DNA of 64,000 nucleotides from an uncultured Algoriphagus sp. (GTDB lineage: Bacteria; Bacteroidota; Bacteroidia; Cytophagales; Cyclobacteriaceae): contig CAJBER010000051.1 of the NCBI GenBank assembly GCA_903952135.1, forward strand, positions 1-64,000, given 5' to 3'. Numbering within the stretch: position 1 is the first letter of the stretch; each line of letters opens with the position of its first letter. Below are positions 26,579-36,256 of the stretch, piece after piece. Below the pieces are notes generated by a model. It worked only from the letters and a program-made list of their open reading frames with translations. It searched no databases and was not told the origin of the DNA. A program made the position numbers and the translations under genes.

Positions 26579-27353
26579 GCCTTTATTACTCCTAATTTTC
26601 TTGTTTCAAGCAGTTTGCGGAATGGCTCAGGACTTTCCTCCTGCTCCCAATCCACCACGATTGGTTAATGATTTTACGGGAACACTAAGCGCAGAGGAAG
26701 TAGCGCAACTTGAAAAAAAGCTACTGGACTACTCGGACAGCACCTCTACCCAAGTATCCATTGTGCTCCTTGGGTCAGTAGGACCTTATGACATTTCGGA
26801 CTATGCCTTTCAATTAGGCGAACAATGGGGTATCGGAGGAAAAGGAAAAGACAATGGCATTCTTATCCTGGCGGCGATGGAAGATCGCAAAATCTTCATT
26901 GCTACGGGGAGAGGAATGGAAGGGGCTATTCCGGATGCGCTTGCCAAGCGGATCGTGACCGACATGATCCTACCCAACTTCAAAATGGAAGCCTATTACC
27001 AGGGACTGGATCAGGCCACAGACATGATCTTCAAGTTGGCCTCTGGCGAATACAAAGCCGATGAGGTCCTATCGGAAGGAAATTCTGGAGGGTCCATCTT
27101 AATCATCCTCTTGTTGGTGTTTCTATTTGTAATCCTCCCCTTGATCAAAAACAGGAGGGACAACAATAACCACATGGGTGGACGCGGGGGTGGAGTTGAT
27201 TTCTGGACTACCCTTATGCTTGCCAATATGCTGGGTGGTGGTAGAGGTAGCAGTGGAGGGGGTTCCTTTGGTGATTTCTCCTCTGGAGGAGGCTCCTTTG
27301 GGGGCTTCGGAGGAGGTTCCTTCGGTGGCGGCGGAGCAGGAGGAAGCTGGTAA
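26544..27353 (+). CDS. Secreted TPM domain membrane protein with glycine-rich tail (YgcG-like)
   Basis: About 269 residues. The signal sequence (LLLLIFLFQAVCGMAQ) is followed by a TPM domain (LVNDFTGTLSAEEVAQLEKKLLDYSDSTSTQVSIVLL, GKDNGILILAAMEDRKIFIATGRGMEGAIPDALAKRIV). A second membrane helix (SILIILLLVFLFVILPLI) follows, and the tail is very rich in Gly and Ser with GGGSFGGFGG repeats. This is the YgcG architecture. The start could be ATG 26544 or 26556; both overlap the previous gene by 20-35 bases. It ends two bases from the convergent recX stop. Confidence 0.88.
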   Translation: MNYLMRYPSAIKPLLLLIFLFQAVCGMAQDFPPAPNPPRLVNDFTGTLSAEEVAQLEKKLLDYSDSTSTQVSIVLLGSVGPYDISDYAFQLGEQWGIGGKGKDNGILILAAMEDRKIFIATGRGMEGAIPDALAKRIVTDMILPNFKMEAYYQGLDQATDMIFKLASGEYKADEVLSEGNSGGSILIILLLVFLFVILPLIKNRRDNNNHMGGRGGGVDFWTTLMLANMLGGGRGSSGGGSFGDFSSGGGSFGGFGGGSFGGGGAGGSW

Positions 27354-27355
27354 TT

Positions 27356-27871
27356 TTACCTATTCTCTTTAGAAATTAAGGCAGACAAGGCCTCTTGAAT
27401 GAGGTCTTGTTCAAAGCCCTTACTCATCAGGTACTTCGTCACGAGGTACCTTTTTTTGTAGGCATCTGTTTCCTTGGTCTTCTCCCACTTTTTTTCCGCC
27501 TCTCGCTCGAGGGTAGCAAAATACTCCTCCCCATCAATCTCGGAAAGCCCCAATTGAATTGTCGATCCACTGATTTCTCGGAGTTTAAGTTCCTGGCGGA
27601 TTCGGGCCCTCCCCCATTTCTTAATCCGGAATTTTCCCCGGGCATAGGAGCGTGCAAAGCGTACTTCATCCACAAATCCACTGGCCTCCAATTCGGCAAG
27701 GATTGTGTCAACAGCCGTTCCTGTGATCCCTTTTTCAAAAAGTTTGCGTCGCAGCTCCCAGGCACAGCGTTCTTGGTAGGAACAGAAAGTTTCCAATTTA
27801 CCCCGCGCTTCTTCCTGGCTCCAATTCTTTTTTGGCGACTGCTCTTCGTTATTTCTTCCCCAAGTGGACAT
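27356..27871 (-). CDS. recX: RecX regulatory protein
   Basis: 171 residues made of three-helix repeats typical of RecX: CSYQERCAWELRRKLFEKGI, SGFVDEVRFARSYARGKFRIKKWGRARIRQELK and YLVTKYLMSKGFEQDLIQEAL. RecX caps RecA filaments and limits recombination. Here it is a single gene, not next to recA. The basic segment before GRARIRQELK is characteristic. Divergent from tpiA with 68 bases between start codons. Confidence 0.92.
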   Translation of the reverse strand: MSTWGRNNEEQSPKKNWSQEEARGKLETFCSYQERCAWELRRKLFEKGITGTAVDTILAELEASGFVDEVRFARSYARGKFRIKKWGRARIRQELKLREISGSTIQLGLSEIDGEEYFATLEREAEKKWEKTKETDAYKKRYLVTKYLMSKGFEQDLIQEALSALISKENR

Positions 27872-27939
27872 TTTTGGTAATTTTGAAGCAAATTACCTTT
27901 CGCTCAAGTTTTTTCAAACCTTATTTCCCTATTCCACCC

Positions 27940-28701
27940 ATGAGAAAGAAAATCGTAGCCGGCAACTGGAAGATGAACCTCACCTTCGAAGAAGGGCAGC
28001 AGCTCACCAGTGAGATCGTGCAAATGTATAAAGACGAGGCCATCCAGGAGGTAATCGTCGTTCTGAACCCTCCATTCCCGCACCTGTATCCAGTCAAGAA
28101 ATTGGTGGGCGACACCCCAGGAGTGGCTGTCGGGGCGCAAAACTGTTCGGAAAAAGAAAGTGGAGCCTTTACAGGTGAGGTTTCAACCAAAATCCTCGCT
28201 TCCTTCGGCGTATCTTATGTCATCTTGGGCCATTCAGAGCGCAGAGAATATTTCAAGGAAGACAATACCCTCCTTGCCACCAAGGTCAACCAGGCCTTGG
28301 CCCATGGACTGACCCCAATCTTTTGTTGCGGAGAATCCTTGGAAATCCGTGAGGCAGGCACCCATGAAGAAACTGTCAAAGCACAGTTGACCGCTAGCCT
28401 CTTTCACCTTTCTCCGGAAGAATTTTCCAAGGTGGTGATTGCCTACGAACCCATCTGGGCTATCGGTACGGGCAAGACTGCCTCAGCTGATCAAGCACAA
28501 GAAATGCATGCCGCACTTCGCGGACATTTGGCCAGCAAGTATGGTCATGAGATCGCTGCGCAAACTTCCATTTTGTACGGAGGATCCGCCAATCCAGGGA
28601 ATGCGAAAGAGCTTTTTGGCAAGCCCGATGTGGACGGGGGATTGATTGGAGGAGCTTCCCTCAAATCCCGTGACTTCATTGAAATTGTAAAATCATTTTA
28701 A
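27940..28701 (+). CDS. tpiA: Triosephosphate isomerase
   Basis: 253 residues, the usual length. Catalyses interconversion of dihydroxyacetone phosphate and glyceraldehyde 3-phosphate. The active site is intact: NWKMN with the Lys, LGHSERRE with the His near residue 96, and AYEPIWAIGTG with the Glu near 169, then YGGSANPGNAKEL and the phosphate-binding GGLIGGASL. The ORF track starts 36 residues too early, inside the recX promoter region; the ATG at 27940 (MRKKIVAGNWKMN) is the family start. A terminator follows directly. Confidence 0.97.
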   Translation: MRKKIVAGNWKMNLTFEEGQQLTSEIVQMYKDEAIQEVIVVLNPPFPHLYPVKKLVGDTPGVAVGAQNCSEKESGAFTGEVSTKILASFGVSYVILGHSERREYFKEDNTLLATKVNQALAHGLTPIFCCGESLEIREAGTHEETVKAQLTASLFHLSPEEFSKVVIAYEPIWAIGTGKTASADQAQEMHAALRGHLASKYGHEIAAQTSILYGGSANPGNAKELFGKPDVDGGLIGGASLKSRDFIEIVKSF

Positions 28702-28731
28702 AAAAGGCTCCGCCAACGCGGGGCTTTTTTC
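28701..28731 (+). terminator. Terminator of tpiA
   Basis: GCTCCGC-CAAC-GCGGGGC hairpin (one G-T pair) flanked by AAAAAAG and CTTTTTT, immediately after the tpiA stop. Confidence 0.8.
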
Positions 28732-28780
28732 AGCCTTTTCCTTCCTAGAAGGAGAGCGCTTACCCCAGTATTAATCACCC

Positions 28781-29608
28781 ATGGACTACATACAAGTAAG
28801 CATCACCTGCCTGGAGGAATACCGGGAAATCTTGATTGCAGAACTGGCAGCGGTAGGCTTTGATTCCTTTTTGGAAACAGACAGCGGACTGGAAGCCTAT
28901 GTCCCGCAAGACCTGTTTGCTAGAGCTTCTTTTGACGAAGTCATCGCCACCTACCGTGAACCTGCCGCACTTACCGTAGTGGAGGGAATTGTACCCAAAG
29001 TCAATTGGAACGAGGAATGGGAAAAAAACTACGACCCAATCGAAGTAGATCAGCTGGTGTATGTGCGGGCTTCCTTCCATGCACCGAAACCGGGCTTCCA
29101 ATACGAGATAGTAATCAATCCAAAAATGTCCTTCGGCACCGGACACCATGCCACCACTTTTCAGCTGCTTTCCATGCAAGGCAAAATCGATCACCAAGGG
29201 AAGCGGGTGTTGGATGTAGGGTCAGGCACGGGCATCCTAGCGATCATGGCGCATTTGCTCGGAGCAAAGCAGGTAGAAGCCTTTGATATTGATTCCTGGT
29301 GCGTGGACAATGGCAACGAAAACTTTGATTTGAATGGAGTGACCACCCGTATGGGCTTGGGCACCATTCGTGAGGTGCAGCCACAGGGTCCGTACGAACT
29401 TATTTTGGCCAACATCAACAAGAACGTGCTGCTGGATGAGTTGGCCATTTATTCAAGTTTGCTTACTCCTCAAGGGCTTTTGCTTCTGAGTGGATTTTAT
29501 TCGGAAGATATTCAAGACCTGGTGCAGGCTGCTTCCGCACAGGGGCTGACTTTAACGATGCAAACCACCAAGGATAACTGGGCCGCTTTGTGCCTTCAAA
29601 AAAAGTAA
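28781..29608 (+). CDS. prmA: Ribosomal protein L11 methyltransferase
   Basis: 275 residues. SAM-dependent methyltransferase that trimethylates ribosomal protein L11. N-terminal substrate-recognition domain (VSITCLEEYREILIAELAAVGFDSF), then NPKMSFGTGHHATT and the SAM motif DVGSGTGILAIMA near residue 145, with ILANINKNVLL for motif IV. Length is a little below the E. coli protein, normal for Bacteroidota. It is followed after one base by a small membrane protein gene. Confidence 0.95.
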   Translation: MDYIQVSITCLEEYREILIAELAAVGFDSFLETDSGLEAYVPQDLFARASFDEVIATYREPAALTVVEGIVPKVNWNEEWEKNYDPIEVDQLVYVRASFHAPKPGFQYEIVINPKMSFGTGHHATTFQLLSMQGKIDHQGKRVLDVGSGTGILAIMAHLLGAKQVEAFDIDSWCVDNGNENFDLNGVTTRMGLGTIREVQPQGPYELILANINKNVLLDELAIYSSLLTPQGLLLLSGFYSEDIQDLVQAASAQGLTLTMQTTKDNWAALCLQKK

Positions 29609-29609
29609 G

Positions 29610-29801
29610 ATGGTAGAACTAATCGTCTATTCCGTTTTATTGCTTGCAGTCCTTGGACATGGTTGGGCAGCGGCGCACTGGTACAAAAAAATTCACCAGC
29701 ACCCTCAGCTTACCTTTGGCCAAAAAAATGCCTTGAAGATAAGAGCCCTGGTTTTCCCCTTAGGACTCTGGTGGTCGGCTCGCAAGAGTCGGGAGAATTG
29801 A
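29610..29801 (+). CDS. Small single-pass membrane protein, unknown function
   Basis: 63 residues. One hydrophobic helix at the N-terminus (ELIVYSVLLLAVLGHGWAA), then a basic stretch and a second weaker hydrophobic patch (LVFPLGLWWSARK). I do not recognise a family. The start lies one base after the prmA stop, which supports real translation as a coupled downstream gene. About 70 noncoding bases precede recJ. Confidence 0.55.
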   Translation: MVELIVYSVLLLAVLGHGWAAAHWYKKIHQHPQLTFGQKNALKIRALVFPLGLWWSARKSREN

Positions 29802-29897
29802 TTTTTGTTCGAACCTTTTTGTTCGACGCACGCTTAAAAGATAGGTTCAAATCCAAGCTCTTGGATTTAACTTTTGAATAACCCCTACTTTTACCCT

Positions 29898-31622
29898 ATG
29901 GAGTACGTCTGGAAACAAAAACCGAAAACGGCCCAAGCTGCAATTGACAAGTTGAGCAAGGACATCAATGTCAATGCCACCTTGGCCAATATGCTTTTTA
30001 ATCGCGGGGTGGAGAATTTTGACCAGGCCAAAGATTACTTCCGTCCAAGTTTGAATCTCCTGCATGATCCTTTTTTAATGAAGGACATGGAAGCTGCCGT
30101 ATTGCGAATCACCCAAGCGGTCAAAAACCAAGAGCATATCCTGGTTTATGGGGATTACGATGTGGATGGTACTACTGCAGTCGCCTTAGTCTATGAATTT
30201 TTGAAAGGCTTTTACCCCCATGTGGACTTTTACATTCCGGACCGATACAAGGAAGGCTATGGCATATCCGAACGGGGAGTTCGCTTTGCTGCCGAGAATG
30301 GCTTTTCCCTAGTAATCGCCCTAGACTGTGGAATCAAGGCCATGGATAAGGTGGAACTAGCAACTCAGCTAGGGGTAGATTTTATCATTTGTGACCACCA
30401 TACGCCAGGAGATGAACTTCCTCAGGCGGTAGCAGTTTTGGACCCGAAGCGGCAGGACTGCCACTATCCGTACAAGGAACTGAGTGGTTGTGGGGTGGGC
30501 TTTAAGCTCATTCAAGCCTATGCCAAAGCACACCAGCTGGAGGAGTCCAGTTTGTATGCCTACTTGGATTTGGTGGTAGTGAGTATCGCTGCCGACATCG
30601 TGCCGATTTCGGGGGAAAATCGAATTTTGGCTTACTATGGATTAGATCGGATCAACAATACCCCGAGGCCAGGGCTGAAAGCCTTGATGTTGCTTTCCAA
30701 GGTTGAAAAAGACATTCAAATTTCTGAAATCGTATTCAAAATCGGTCCACGAATCAATGCCTCTGGCCGATTGGAACATGCAAAAGCATCTGTAGAATTG
30801 TTAATTGCTCCCAACCTAGACGAGGCGATCGATCGTGCCAAACTCGTCGATGAGGTAAATGCTACGCGCCGCAACTTTGACGAGCACATCACCAAAGAAG
30901 CCTTTGAAATGCTGGCGCTGCAAGAAGGCGAAGCCAGGTTGAATTCTACGGTACTGTTTAAGCAGGATTGGCACAAGGGAGTGATTGGCATTGTTGCCAG
31001 CCGCTGCATTGAAAAATACTACCGCCCCACGATTATTTTGACGGAGTCCAACAACAAGGCTACGGGAAGTGCTCGCTCGGTGGTGGACTTTGATATTTAC
31101 GAAGCCATCGCCGAATGCGCGGATTTGTTGGACCAGTTTGGTGGACATAAATACGCTGCTGGCCTTACCTTGGACGTGAAAAACGTGCCTGCCTTTCAGA
31201 AAAAGTTTGAGGAGGTGGTTAGTTCTCGAATCGAAGCAGTTCATCTTAAGCCGGTCATCGAAGTCGACGATGTCTTGCTTTTGGATCAGATCAACTACAA
31301 GTTTTACAATATTCTCAAGCAAATGGCTCCCTTTGGGCCAGGCAATACCGAGCCTGTTTTTCGTATTCAAAACGTATACGCAGAGGAGGTCACTGTACTC
31401 AAAGACAAGCACTTGCGCTTCAAAATCATGCAAGATGGGCAAGTGACCACGCCAGTATGCTTGGGCTTTGGCATGGCCGACCGAACCAAAGATCCTGACC
31501 TTACTACCGTCAATATGCTTCGCGGAAAAATGCGCTTCGATATTGTGGCTGAGATGCGGGAAAATTTCTTCCGTGACAAAAGTAGTTTGCAACTCTACGT
31601 GAAAGACATCAAATTTGACTGA
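29898..31622 (+). CDS. recJ: Single-stranded-DNA-specific exonuclease RecJ
   Basis: 574 residues. A 5'-3' exonuclease for recombination and mismatch repair. DHH-family motifs: [13 protein letters not shown] (motif I), [14 protein letters not shown] (DHH, near residue 165), [10 protein letters not shown], then the DHHA1 domain with [12 protein letters not shown]-type sequence, [11 protein letters not shown] and [11 protein letters not shown]-terminal OB-like domain follows. The ORF track begins at a TTG at 29874; the ATG at 29898 ([10 protein letters not shown]) is the better start. Its stop is one base from the lptB ATG, so the two are cotranscribed. Confidence 0.94.
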   Translation: MEYVWKQKPKTAQAAIDKLSKDINVNATLANMLFNRGVENFDQAKDYFRPSLNLLHDPFLMKDMEAAVLRITQAVKNQEHILVYGDYDVDGTTAVALVYEFLKGFYPHVDFYIPDRYKEGYGISERGVRFAAENGFSLVIALDCGIKAMDKVELATQLGVDFIICDHHTPGDELPQAVAVLDPKRQDCHYPYKELSGCGVGFKLIQAYAKAHQLEESSLYAYLDLVVVSIAADIVPISGENRILAYYGLDRINNTPRPGLKALMLLSKVEKDIQISEIVFKIGPRINASGRLEHAKASVELLIAPNLDEAIDRAKLVDEVNATRRNFDEHITKEAFEMLALQEGEARLNSTVLFKQDWHKGVIGIVASRCIEKYYRPTIILTESNNKATGSARSVVDFDIYEAIAECADLLDQFGGHKYAAGLTLDVKNVPAFQKKFEEVVSSRIEAVHLKPVIEVDDVLLLDQINYKFYNILKQMAPFGPGNTEPVFRIQNVYAEEVTVLKDKHLRFKIMQDGQVTTPVCLGFGMADRTKDPDLTTVNMLRGKMRFDIVAEMRENFFRDKSSLQLYVKDIKFD

Positions 31623-31623
31623 T

Positions 31624-32361
31624 ATGATTCTTCGAGCCGAACACCTTCTCAAAATATACAAGGGCCGATCTGTGGTCAATGACATTTCGGTACAGGTTTC
31701 CCAGGGGGAAATTGTAGGCCTTTTGGGCCCCAATGGAGCTGGAAAAACCACTTCTTTTTACATGATTGTCGGGTTGATCCAGCCCAATTCAGGAAAAATA
31801 TTCTTGGATGAGCAAGAAATCACGGGGCTACCCATGTACAAACGAGCCAAGCTGGGCATTGGCTACCTGGCTCAGGAGGCTTCGGTCTTTCGCAAACTTT
31901 CTGTGGAGGAAAATATCTTGGCCGTGCTGGAAATGACCACGCTCACCAAGGCCCAGCAAAAGGAAAAAATGGAGAGTTTGCTCGAAGAGTTTAGTTTGAC
32001 CCATGTACGGAAAAACCTAGGCATGGTGCTTTCTGGCGGTGAGCGCCGACGTACTGAAATCGCCAGAGCCCTGGCTGTGGATCCTAAATTTGTACTCTTG
32101 GACGAACCTTTTGCGGGTGTAGATCCCATTGCTGTAGAGGAGATCCAAACGATAGTAGCGAAGTTGAAGACGAAGAATATTGGAATTCTAATCACCGACC
32201 ACAACGTAAACGAAACCCTTTCGATCACCGATCGAGCCTACCTGATGTTTGAAGGGCGCCTACTTAAAGCAGGAACTGCTGAGGAGCTAGCAGCCGACGA
32301 ACAGGTGCGTAAGGTGTATTTGGGTACGCAGTTTGAACTCAAGCGTAAAACTTTCTTTTAA
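31624..32361 (+). CDS. lptB: LPS export ABC transporter ATP-binding protein
   Basis: 245 residues. The ATPase of the LptBFG transporter that extracts lipopolysaccharide from the inner membrane. Walker [17 protein letters not shown] near residue 34, ABC signature [16 protein letters not shown] near 136, Walker [15 protein letters not shown] and the H-loop [10 protein letters not shown]. The high identity of the Q-loop region ([18 protein letters not shown]) supports LptB over other ABC ATPases. LptF/G are not nearby, as usual in Bacteroidota. It starts one base after recJ and runs without gap into the GH3 gene. Confidence 0.95.
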   Translation: MILRAEHLLKIYKGRSVVNDISVQVSQGEIVGLLGPNGAGKTTSFYMIVGLIQPNSGKIFLDEQEITGLPMYKRAKLGIGYLAQEASVFRKLSVEENILAVLEMTTLTKAQQKEKMESLLEEFSLTHVRKNLGMVLSGGERRRTEIARALAVDPKFVLLDEPFAGVDPIAVEEIQTIVAKLKTKNIGILITDHNVNETLSITDRAYLMFEGRLLKAGTAEELAADEQVRKVYLGTQFELKRKTFF

Positions 32362-33894
32362 ATGGAAGTGCTCAATAGCTTCATGACCTGGATCTTCAAA
32401 AGCCGACTGGGTCAGATTGATAAGTTTAAACAGGACCCGCATTCGGTGCAGGAATCTACACTTTTTGACTTAGTGGAAGCAGCAAAGCACACCGAATTTG
32501 GCAAGTCGTATCATTTTGAAAAAATTAAATCCTACGAAGACTTTGCCGCGCGAGTACCCCTTTTTGATTACGAATCTTTCTCTCCCTTTTTGGAGAAAAA
32601 CATCAAAGGGCGGCAGCAGGTGTTTTGGCCTTCCAACATTCAATGGTTTGCCAAATCTTCGGGCACCACAGCTGGCCGAAGCAAATACATTCCTGTCTCT
32701 GAAGAAAGTTTGGAGGAATGCCATTACAAAGGAGGCAAGGACATGGTGTCCCTTTACGTCAATAATAATCCGGACACCAAGTTGTTTACTGGCAAAAGCC
32801 TGTCCGTAGGAGGGGCTCTTGACAAGGAACCACTTCATCCCAAAGGCATTGCCCGTGCGGGGGATGTGTCAGCACTGATCATGCACAACTTGCCGATTTG
32901 GGTACAGTTTGTGCGTACCCCTTCCCTGGAGACGGCCTTGATGTCGGATTGGGAGGCGAAGATCGAGCGCATGGCTCGGGAGACCATGGACGAAAATGTG
33001 ACCTCCATCGCAGGCGTCCCTACTTGGACGATTGTATTGCTTCAGCGGATTTTAGAACTTAAAAAAGCTTCCCATATCCTAGAGGTGTGGCCCAACCTGG
33101 AAGTGTTTTTCCATGGGGCGGTCGCGTTTGGACCTTATCGCAATTTATTCAAGCAGCTCATTCCATCCGATAAGATGCGGTACATGGAAACCTACAATGC
33201 CTCTGAAGGATTTTTTGGGATGCAGGACCAGCCGGATTCGGATGAACTCTTGTTGCTCTTGGATTATGGCATTTTTTACGAGTTTATTCCAATGGAAGAA
33301 CTTGGAAAGGAAAATCCGACCGTAGTTTCTCTGGAAGGAGTGGAACTAGGAAAAAATTACGCTCTGGTCATTTCGACCAATGGGGGATTGTGGCGCTACC
33401 TGATTGGGGACACCATCAAATTTTCCTCGCTACGACCCTATCGTTTCCGCATCTCTGGTCGAACCAAGCATTTCATCAATGCCTTTGGTGAGGAAGTGAT
33501 TGTGGAAAATGCGGAGGCAGCGATCACGCATGCCTGTACGCAAACGGGGGCGACCATTGCCAATTTCACCGCTGCACCAATCTATTTTGAAGATAGCCAA
33601 TCCAAAGGAGCCCACGAATGGGTGGTGGAATTTAAAAATCCACCTGCGGACTTGGAAGACTTTGCACAAAAGCTGGACAATCATCTGCGGGAGGTCAATT
33701 CCGACTACGATGCCAAAAGGCACAAGGACCTAGCCCTCCAGCGACTTCAGCTCCATGCTGCACCAACAGGTCTATTCGAAGCCTGGTTGGCCAAAAAGGG
33801 TAAGCTCGGAGGTCAGCACAAGGTGCCTCGCCTCTCGAATTCCAGAGAGTTTATGGAAGAAATCCTGGCAATGATCCCTACCCAAATGAGCTAA
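32362..33894 (+). CDS. GH3 family acyl-acid-amido synthetase-like protein
   Basis: 510 residues of the GH3 (auxin-responsive promoter) family, members of the ANL adenylating superfamily. The AMP/phosphate-binding loop appears as FAKSSGTTAGRSKYIPV near residue 100, followed by MRYMETYNASEGFFGMQ and LWRYLIGDTIKF, and the C-terminal domain starts at SGRTKHFINAFGEEVIVENAE. Plant GH3 enzymes join acyl acids such as auxin or jasmonate to amino acids; bacterial substrates are unknown. The start directly abuts the lptB stop, so an envelope or lipid role is suggested by context only. Confidence 0.9.
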   Translation: MEVLNSFMTWIFKSRLGQIDKFKQDPHSVQESTLFDLVEAAKHTEFGKSYHFEKIKSYEDFAARVPLFDYESFSPFLEKNIKGRQQVFWPSNIQWFAKSSGTTAGRSKYIPVSEESLEECHYKGGKDMVSLYVNNNPDTKLFTGKSLSVGGALDKEPLHPKGIARAGDVSALIMHNLPIWVQFVRTPSLETALMSDWEAKIERMARETMDENVTSIAGVPTWTIVLLQRILELKKASHILEVWPNLEVFFHGAVAFGPYRNLFKQLIPSDKMRYMETYNASEGFFGMQDQPDSDELLLLLDYGIFYEFIPMEELGKENPTVVSLEGVELGKNYALVISTNGGLWRYLIGDTIKFSSLRPYRFRISGRTKHFINAFGEEVIVENAEAAITHACTQTGATIANFTAAPIYFEDSQSKGAHEWVVEFKNPPADLEDFAQKLDNHLREVNSDYDAKRHKDLALQRLQLHAAPTGLFEAWLAKKGKLGGQHKVPRLSNSREFMEEILAMIPTQMS

Positions 33895-33930
33895 TTAGTT
33901 TAAGGTTTCAATTCTCCTTTTTAAAAAGTC

Positions 33931-34857
33931 ATGTCAAAAGTTCATCTCTCCTTAATCTACGTCTTACTTGCCCTATGCTTGGGCTTGGCAGCTTTTGCCG
34001 TATTTAGATCGAATGGGCAAATTTTTGGCGAAAACCAGGATTTAATTTCCTCCCCCCGTGGGGCAAAGGACACGGTAGCTTTGTTTGATTTGCCGGTGGA
34101 ACTTTCCTTTGCTGGAGAACCGGTTCCCTTGGCTAAAGGGGATATCGTGGAGCGACTCGAACGTGAAATCTATGTCAATGCCTATTGGGAGGCTAATCTC
34201 ATTTTGCTATTCAAACGAAGCAAAAAATACCTACCAGAAATTGAGCGCTTGCTCAAAGAGCAGGGCGTGCCCGACGATTTTAAGTACCTCGCCATAGCTG
34301 AAAGTGGGTTGCTAAATGCAACCTCAGCCGCTGGCGCAAAAGGGTACTGGCAGATCTTAGATGGCACAGGGAAGGAATATGGGCTAGAGATTACGGAATC
34401 TGTGGACGAGCGATACCATTTGGAGAAGTCTACCCTAGCGGCAGCAGCCTATCTAAAAAAGGCACACCAACGGTTTGGGGATTGGACAGCCGTAGCGGCA
34501 AGCTACAATATGGGACAGGCTGGATTTTCAAAGAGGCAAGAGGAACAGTTCCATCGCAATTACTATGACTTGTACCTTAATGAGGAAACGAGCCGGTACC
34601 TATTTCGAATTTTGGCGTTCAAGCTTCTGTTTGAAAATCCAGAAGCGTTTGGCTACCATCTTCAAGAGAAAGATTTTTATACCCAGCCTCAGTTTACCAA
34701 AATTGAAGTGAACCAAGACCTTCCCGACCTGGCCCAATGGGCAAAGGAACAAGGCAGTAGTTACAAATACCTCAAGCAATACAACCCTTGGCTAAGAGAC
34801 CAAGGCTTAAAGGTAAAAAACGGAAAAAGTTATACGCTTCGGCTCCCGAAACCGTAA
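33931..34857 (+). CDS. Lytic transglycosylase (SLT domain)
   Basis: 308 residues. An N-terminal membrane/signal helix (LSLIYVLLALCLGLAAFAV) and an SLT domain with the catalytic glutamate in AIAESGLLNATSAAGAKGYWQI near residue 122. VAASYNMGQAGF and YYDLYLNEETSRYLFRILAFK complete the fold. It would cleave peptidoglycan between MurNAc and GlcNAc. The last 60 residues (PDLAQWAKEQGSSYKYLKQYNPWL) look like a degenerate LysM module for binding glycan. It follows GH3 by 36 bases and is probably in the same operon. Confidence 0.9.
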   Translation: MSKVHLSLIYVLLALCLGLAAFAVFRSNGQIFGENQDLISSPRGAKDTVALFDLPVELSFAGEPVPLAKGDIVERLEREIYVNAYWEANLILLFKRSKKYLPEIERLLKEQGVPDDFKYLAIAESGLLNATSAAGAKGYWQILDGTGKEYGLEITESVDERYHLEKSTLAAAAYLKKAHQRFGDWTAVAASYNMGQAGFSKRQEEQFHRNYYDLYLNEETSRYLFRILAFKLLFENPEAFGYHLQEKDFYTQPQFTKIEVNQDLPDLAQWAKEQGSSYKYLKQYNPWLRDQGLKVKNGKSYTLRLPKP

Positions 34858-35028
34858 ACGGGCTCTGAAAAATTTGAAAATAGTGAGTTAAAATTAAACT
34901 ACTTCTTTCTCTTTGGAGTTTGGGTTTTAGGCTTCCTAAGAATTAAGTGGGAGTGTCTCGAAATAATTACCCAAAATTGAGTCCTAAGCCATTTATTGTA
35001 GCTTTTCTGTAGATTCTTACAATTCAGT

Positions 35029-36174
35029 ATGCGTACTCCTTCCCTGTTTGAACAAGCCCATGAATTTCTTCAGCAGTACTATTCCGAATCCAACCTTTCG
35101 GGACTAGAAAAAAGGCTGGATCAGGTTCAAGTTGAAATTTTGCGCACGGGCAGCTATCGCTTGACCGAGAAGGAGCTGAGCTTCGGAGCGAAGCTAGCCT
35201 GGAGAAATAGCAATCGCTGCATGGGGAGACTTTTTTGGAAAACCCTTAAAGTTAGAGATCGGAGGACCCTAAGCAGCGCTGAGGAGGTGTTTGCTGATGT
35301 CCTGGCCCATCTCAAATTGGCTACTCAGGGCGGAAAAATTCGCTCCACCCTTTCCGTCTATGCTACTGCAGATGAGGGGGTTCTAGGATTTCGGATTTTA
35401 AACAAGCAGCTGATTCGATTTGCAGGCTATACCCTCCCCAATGGCGAGATTCTAGGAGATCCTGATTCTGTTTCCTTTACGAACTACTGCATTTCTTTGG
35501 GTTGGGAGGGAAAAAAAACGCCCTTTGATCTTCTTCCATTAGTCATTCAACAAGAAGGAGAGCTTGCCCAATGGTTTGCCATTCCTGAAGAGCAGGTGCT
35601 TCGGGTGAATTTAGTCCACCCGGACTATTCCTGGTTTCAAGAATTAAATCTACAGTGGTATGCCGTCCCCGTGATCTCCGATATGCGGTTGGAAATTGGT
35701 GGAATATCCTTTCCCTGTGCCCCCTTCAACGGTTGGTACATGCTCACTGAGATCGCGGCCAGAAATCTTGGCGATGAGCAGCGTTACAATTTGCTCCCCG
35801 TCCTTGCCAAAAAATTGAATATAGACACGCGCCAGGTGAAAACCCTCTGGAAGGACAAAGCGATGCTGGTACTCCAAGAGGCCGTGCTCCATTCCTTTCA
35901 AGCTCAAGGCGTGACCTTGGTGGATCACCACACTTCCTCCGAGCAGTTTTTGGAATTTTGCAAGCAGGAGGAGGCCAAAGGCAGATCCGTGCAAGCAGAC
36001 TGGGCCTGGATTGTGCCACCAGCGGCAGGCTCCACGCTTGGGGTATTTCATCAGGAATGGGACAATCAAATCCTGTCTCCTAATTTTTATTACCAGCCGG
36101 TTGCTTGGCAGCAAGAAGCAGCAGAGAAAGCCCCCAATTTTGCTGCGGGGAAGTGCCCTTTTTCGGGCAACTAA
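35029..36174 (+). CDS. nos: Bacterial nitric oxide synthase oxygenase
   Basis: 381 residues, the length of stand-alone NOS oxygenases. The enzyme turns L-arginine into citrulline and nitric oxide. The heme thiolate is Cys64 in WRNSNRCMGR; the substrate-binding glutamate is in FNGWYMLTEI near residue 240; the pterin/dimer region has TLVDHHTSSEQFLEF and ADWAWIVPPAAGS. There is no reductase or calmodulin domain, so electrons must come from unrelated reductases. Single gene, with about 170 bases upstream and uvrA 82 bases downstream. In Deinococcus bacterial NOS takes part in recovery from UV, which makes the neighbour notable. Confidence 0.95.
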   Translation: MRTPSLFEQAHEFLQQYYSESNLSGLEKRLDQVQVEILRTGSYRLTEKELSFGAKLAWRNSNRCMGRLFWKTLKVRDRRTLSSAEEVFADVLAHLKLATQGGKIRSTLSVYATADEGVLGFRILNKQLIRFAGYTLPNGEILGDPDSVSFTNYCISLGWEGKKTPFDLLPLVIQQEGELAQWFAIPEEQVLRVNLVHPDYSWFQELNLQWYAVPVISDMRLEIGGISFPCAPFNGWYMLTEIAARNLGDEQRYNLLPVLAKKLNIDTRQVKTLWKDKAMLVLQEAVLHSFQAQGVTLVDHHTSSEQFLEFCKQEEAKGRSVQADWAWIVPPAAGSTLGVFHQEWDNQILSPNFYYQPVAWQQEAAEKAPNFAAGKCPFSGN

Positions 36175-36256
36175 CTTCCCGTTGAAGTCTTCTGCCTGAC
36201 CTTTTTCCTTCGCCAAAAAAAGTGTACTTTCACCGATTCCTAATTTTCGCAAAACC

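Noticed and set aside
28775-29197. Minus-strand 140-residue ORF opposite prmA
   Set aside because: Antisense shadow; prmA is certain from its SAM motifs and length.
30816-31751. 311-residue minus-strand ORF opposite recJ
   Set aside because: Shadow of a strongly conserved gene in another frame; its sequence has no domain and covers recJ and lptB coding bases.
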